Shown piece by piece: positions 5,681 through 8,216 of a stretch of DNA of 8,216 bases. Numbering within the stretch: position 1 is the first letter of the stretch; each line of letters begins with the position of its first letter. This stretch comes from an uncultured Lachnospiraceae bacterium. Its GTDB lineage: Bacteria; Bacillota; Clostridia; Lachnospirales; Lachnospiraceae. The position numbers and the translations under genes were made by a program. The stretch spans positions 1 through 8,216 of the forward strand of contig CAJTTU010000027.1 in assembly GCA_910579325.1 (NCBI GenBank), read 5' to 3'. Under the pieces are notes generated by a model. That model was given only the letters and a program-made list of their open reading frames with translations, ran no database searches and had not been told where the DNA came from.

Positions 5681-6313
5681 TTATGAATTCAAAATATTTA
5701 ATACCTTCTCATATACGTCGTCACAGATCTTCTGTCCTTCTTCCAGCATGGGAACAAGTTCGCCTTTGAGCTGTGCCACATATGCTTCGTCCGTTATGCT
5801 GCTCAGATTAATCACTACGTTCAGCCAGCCGCTCATCATAGCGCCTTTTAAACAGAGGACACCGCAGCCTACGTCGGAGATCGCCAGTTTGGAACCCTTA
5901 TTCACCAGCTCCTCATGAAGCTTAATGGCTTTGTAGGATACCTTTACGATATCCACGGGAACCTGAATCGCCACCTTCAATGCAGCCTGCATCGTTTCTT
6001 CTTTATATTTTTTTTCTTCGTCAGTAGAGGTGGGCAGACCATATGCTTTGGACAGAGGCAGGAAATTCTGGGCATCCTGATCGATCATCCCCATCATCGT
6101 CGTCTTTAACTCTTCAGCCTCTTTCATAATCCGCTGAATATCTTCCTCATACTGAGCATATTTCTTTTTTCCTGTCGTCAGATTGCAAACCATACCGCCC
6201 AGTGCCACGCCCAAAGCGCCTACCAGGGAGGCCACGCCGCCGCCGCCGGGTACCGGGGCTTTGGAAAATGTTTCGTCCACAAATTTTGTACAGGTTAATT
6301 CGGCATAATTCAT
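5681..6313 (-). CDS. fchA: Methenyltetrahydrofolate cyclohydrolase of the formimino-THF cyclodeaminase family (FchA)
   Basis: A 210-residue, mostly helical protein of the FTCD C-terminal domain family. In acetogens FchA converts 10-formyl-THF to 5,10-methenyl-THF, between Fhs and FolD. Visible signatures are PVPGGGGVASLVGALG (20-35), LTTGKKKY (45-52), IDQDAQNF (77-84) and SDVGCGVLCLKGAMMSGW with the following NVVINL (146-169). The length equals that of free-standing cyclodeaminases. The same family also serves histidine and purine fermentation by removing ammonia from formimino-THF, but placement between fhs and folD, together with the altered FolD, favours the cyclohydrolase role. GGAGG (6324-6328) lies 10 nt before the ATG. 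A run of eight A in the message (6008-6015) encodes part of a charged, variable stretch. Confidence 0.93.
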   Translation of the reverse strand: MNYAELTCTKFVDETFSKAPVPGGGGVASLVGALGVALGGMVCNLTTGKKKYAQYEEDIQRIMKEAEELKTTMMGMIDQDAQNFLPLSKAYGLPTSTDEEKKYKEETMQAALKVAIQVPVDIVKVSYKAIKLHEELVNKGSKLAISDVGCGVLCLKGAMMSGWLNVVINLSSITDEAYVAQLKGELVPMLEEGQKICDDVYEKVLNILNS

Positions 6314-6371
6314 ATGTAAATAGCCTCCGCAAATCGTTCTGATATGTTATGATCCAAACATTCCGCAATAT

Positions 6372-6406
6372 GGCGCATGGAGGCTGCCAAGGCAGCCCCC
6401 ATGGCC
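6372..6406 (-). other. Strong intercistronic stem-loop between fhs and fchA
   Basis: On the minus strand CATGGGGGCTGCC and GGCAGCCTCCATG form a near-perfect stem of 12-13 bp (one G-U pair) with a CUUG-type tetraloop, extended by a further 3 bp GGC/GCC across a bulged C. It starts about 20 nt after the fhs stop. There is no following U-tract. It could stabilise the abundant fhs message or lower expression of downstream genes relative to fhs. Confidence 0.7.
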
Positions 6407-6427
6407 AAAGTCAAGTCAAATTTTGAT

Positions 6428-8110
6428 TTAGAACAATCCTGTGATCTTGCCGTCGGAGGATACGTCGATCTTCTCTGCAGCCGGAACCTTAGGCAGACCA
6501 GGCATCTTCATGATAGCGCCGGTGATAGCTACCAGGAAGCCAGCGCCTGCGCTTAAGCTTACCTGTCTGATCGTGATACGGAATCCCTGAGGTCTTCCCA
6601 GTTTCTTCTCGTCGTCGGTCAGAGAGTACTGGGTCTTAGCCATACAGATCGGCACATTGCCATATCCAAGGCGTTCCAGATTCTGGATCTCAGCGTCAGC
6701 AGCAGCCAGGAAGTCTACGCCGTCAGCGCCATAGATCTTCGTAGCGATCTGGGTGATCTTCTCTTTAAGCGGCAGATTGAGGTCATAGGAGAAACGGAAA
6801 TCTTTCTTTCCTTCTTCGCACAGACGAATAACTTCTTCAGCCAGCTCGATGCCGCCTTCTCCGCCTTTGCCCCATACTTCTGACATCTTAACGTTAACGC
6901 CCAGTTCTTTACACTTTCTGGTAACCAGTTCGATCTCAGCGTCGGTATCGGTTACGAAACGGTTCAGAGCTACTACTGCAGGCAGACCAAATACCTGCGT
7001 AATATTCTCAACATGCTTTAACAGGTTCGGAAGGCCTTTCTCGAGAGCTTCCAGATTCTCTTTGGTAACCTCTGCCTTCGGAACGCCGCCGTTGTACTTC
7101 AGAGCTTTGATTGTTGCGACAATGATAACCGCATCGGGCTCCAGCTCAGCCAGACGGCACTTGATATCCAGGAACTTCTCAGCGCCAAGGTCAGCGCCGA
7201 AACCAGCCTCTGTTACTACATAGTCGCCGAAGTGCATAGCCATCTTCGTAGCGATTACGGAGTTACAGCCATGAGCGATATTCGCGAACGGGCCGCCATG
7301 GATGAAACAAGGAGTTCCTTCCAGTGTCTGAACCAGGTTCGGCTTTAACGCATCCTTTAACAGAGCGGTCATAGCGCCCTGCGCGTTCAGCTGTCCGGCA
7401 GTTACAGGTTCTCCGCTTCTGGTATAAGCAACCAGGATTCTGGAGAATCTGGCTTTCAGGTCGTCCAGGCTGTTTGCCAGACAGAAAGCTGCCATAACTT
7501 CGGAAGCAACAGTAATATCAAATCCGTCTTCTCTCGGGAAGCCCTGTGCTTTTCCGCCCAGGCCATCTACTACATTACGAAGCTGACGGTCGTTCATATC
7601 CACGCAACGTCTCCAGATCACTCTTCTGGGATCAATATCCAGCGCATTGCCCTGATAGATATGGTTATCGATCATAGCTGCCAGAAGGTTGTTCGCAGCG
7701 CCGATTGCATGGAAGTCACCGGTGAAATGCAGGTTGATATCTTCCATAGGAATAACCTGCGCATAGCCGCCGCCCGCAGCGCCGCCCTTTACGCCGAATA
7801 CCGGGCCGAGAGAAGGCTCTCTCAGAGCCAGTACCACATTCTTGCCTAATTTAGCCAGAGCATCGCCAACGCCTACGGTTGTGGTGGTCTTTCCTTCTCC
7901 GGCAGGGGTAGGATTGATCGCGGTGGTCAGGATCAGTTTTGCTTTCTTTCCTGAACCGGGCTTGCTTGTCATGAGGTTGTAGTCTACTTTTGCTTTATAT
8001 TTTCCATAAAGCTCAAGATCGTCCTCCGTCAAGTTCAGTTTCTTCGCGATCTCCCTGATGTCCTGGGGGACTGCTTCCTGTGCGATTTCAATGTCTGATT
8101 TGAATCCCAT
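6428..8110 (-). CDS. fhs: Formate-tetrahydrofolate ligase (10-formyl-THF synthetase)
   Basis: A 560-residue protein, the normal size for bacterial FTHFS (about 556-560). It uses ATP to join formate to THF and opens the methyl branch of the Wood-Ljungdahl pathway. The nucleotide-binding loop TPAGEGKTTTT is at residues 68-78. The first family signature GVKGGAAGGGY is at 106-116. The second, VATIKALKYNGG, is at 331-342, with Lys where many members have Arg. EAGFGADLGAEKF (301-313) and the C-terminal RITIRQVSLSAGAGF (511-525) are also typical. The start at 8110 is chosen over an in-frame ATG at 8203 because GAGGAGGG (8119-8126) lies 8 nt upstream and the protein then begins with the usual MGFKSDIEIAQEA. 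It is the first cluster gene in the window; formate supply (formate dehydrogenase) and the rest of the operon head lie outside. Confidence 0.97.
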   Translation of the reverse strand: MGFKSDIEIAQEAVPQDIREIAKKLNLTEDDLELYGKYKAKVDYNLMTSKPGSGKKAKLILTTAINPTPAGEGKTTTTVGVGDALAKLGKNVVLALREPSLGPVFGVKGGAAGGGYAQVIPMEDINLHFTGDFHAIGAANNLLAAMIDNHIYQGNALDIDPRRVIWRRCVDMNDRQLRNVVDGLGGKAQGFPREDGFDITVASEVMAAFCLANSLDDLKARFSRILVAYTRSGEPVTAGQLNAQGAMTALLKDALKPNLVQTLEGTPCFIHGGPFANIAHGCNSVIATKMAMHFGDYVVTEAGFGADLGAEKFLDIKCRLAELEPDAVIIVATIKALKYNGGVPKAEVTKENLEALEKGLPNLLKHVENITQVFGLPAVVALNRFVTDTDAEIELVTRKCKELGVNVKMSEVWGKGGEGGIELAEEVIRLCEEGKKDFRFSYDLNLPLKEKITQIATKIYGADGVDFLAAADAEIQNLERLGYGNVPICMAKTQYSLTDDEKKLGRPQGFRITIRQVSLSAGAGFLVAITGAIMKMPGLPKVPAAEKIDVSSDGKITGLF

Positions 8111-8216
8111 TGTTCTTTCCCTCCTCAATAAAAAATGAAAAAATCTGGTGACCGTCCAGTCAGCTTCCGGAAACACGTCCATTTCCTTATGACTGAATGC
8201 CATAACGTAAAATAAC
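8111..8216 (-). promoter_or_regulatory. Leader upstream of fhs (ribosome binding site only)
   Basis: This 106-nt stretch holds the fhs ribosome binding site GAGGAGGG (8119-8126), preceded by an AT-rich tract. An ATG at 8203 is in frame with fhs, but the residues it would add show no FTHFS similarity. No convincing -35/-10 pair is visible, so the promoter probably lies beyond the right edge. Confidence 0.4.

Noticed and set aside
6008..6015. A8 run in fchA as a programmed slippage site
   Set aside because: The downstream frame is intact through the conserved C-terminal motifs and there is no supporting stimulator, so it is just Lys codons.
8140..8175. Short inverted repeats in the fhs leader (for example GGAAA/TTTCC and TGAC/GTCA)
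   Set aside because: The arms are only 4-5 bp and could arise by chance. There is no other riboswitch or attenuator structure.
8111..8203. Extended fhs start at 8203 or a small leader peptide
   Set aside because: The extension has no FTHFS similarity and no ribosome binding site of its own in view, while GAGGAGGG sits correctly before 8110.

Overview
The window holds the methyl-branch gene cluster of the Wood-Ljungdahl (reductive acetyl-CoA) pathway from an anaerobic acetogenic Firmicute. Seven genes lie head to tail on the minus strand, in transcription order fhs, fchA, folD, metV, metF, lpdA, gcvH. The pairing of a small cysteine-rich MetV with a short MetF, the separate FchA cyclohydrolase, strong AGGAGG ribosome binding sites and moderate GC content point to a Clostridia/Lachnospiraceae-type acetogen (Blautia-like or Eubacterium-like). 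The species assignment is inference, since there is no 16S or other marker here.

Layout from high to low coordinates: 8216-8111 is a leader upstream of fhs. fhs (8110-6428) makes 10-formyl-THF from formate. fchA (6313-5681) cyclises it to methenyl-THF. folD (5630-4650) reduces that to methylene-THF. metV/metF (4521-2944, abutting as TAAATG) reduce it to methyl-THF for the corrinoid protein and acetyl-CoA synthase, which are not in the window. lpdA (2834-1446) and gcvH (1237-860) encode the L and H proteins of the glycine cleavage/synthase system, which handles the same methylene-THF pool. No gcvP or gcvT is present. The block ends in a bidirectional terminator (742-789), beyond which lies a convergent, very AT-rich plus-strand fragment of a DUF4143-type ATP-binding protein that runs off the left edge.

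The system as a whole is a known type of cluster, and I found no wholly new system. The points worth a second look are in the details. FolD has lost both residues associated with cyclohydrolase activity and resembles the yeast monofunctional dehydrogenase. MetVF has no RnfC2 gene beside it. Three gene junctions carry GC-rich stem-loops without U-tracts. gcvH has its own consensus-like promoter with a 19-bp near-palindrome just downstream of the predicted start site, inside a longer inverted repeat.
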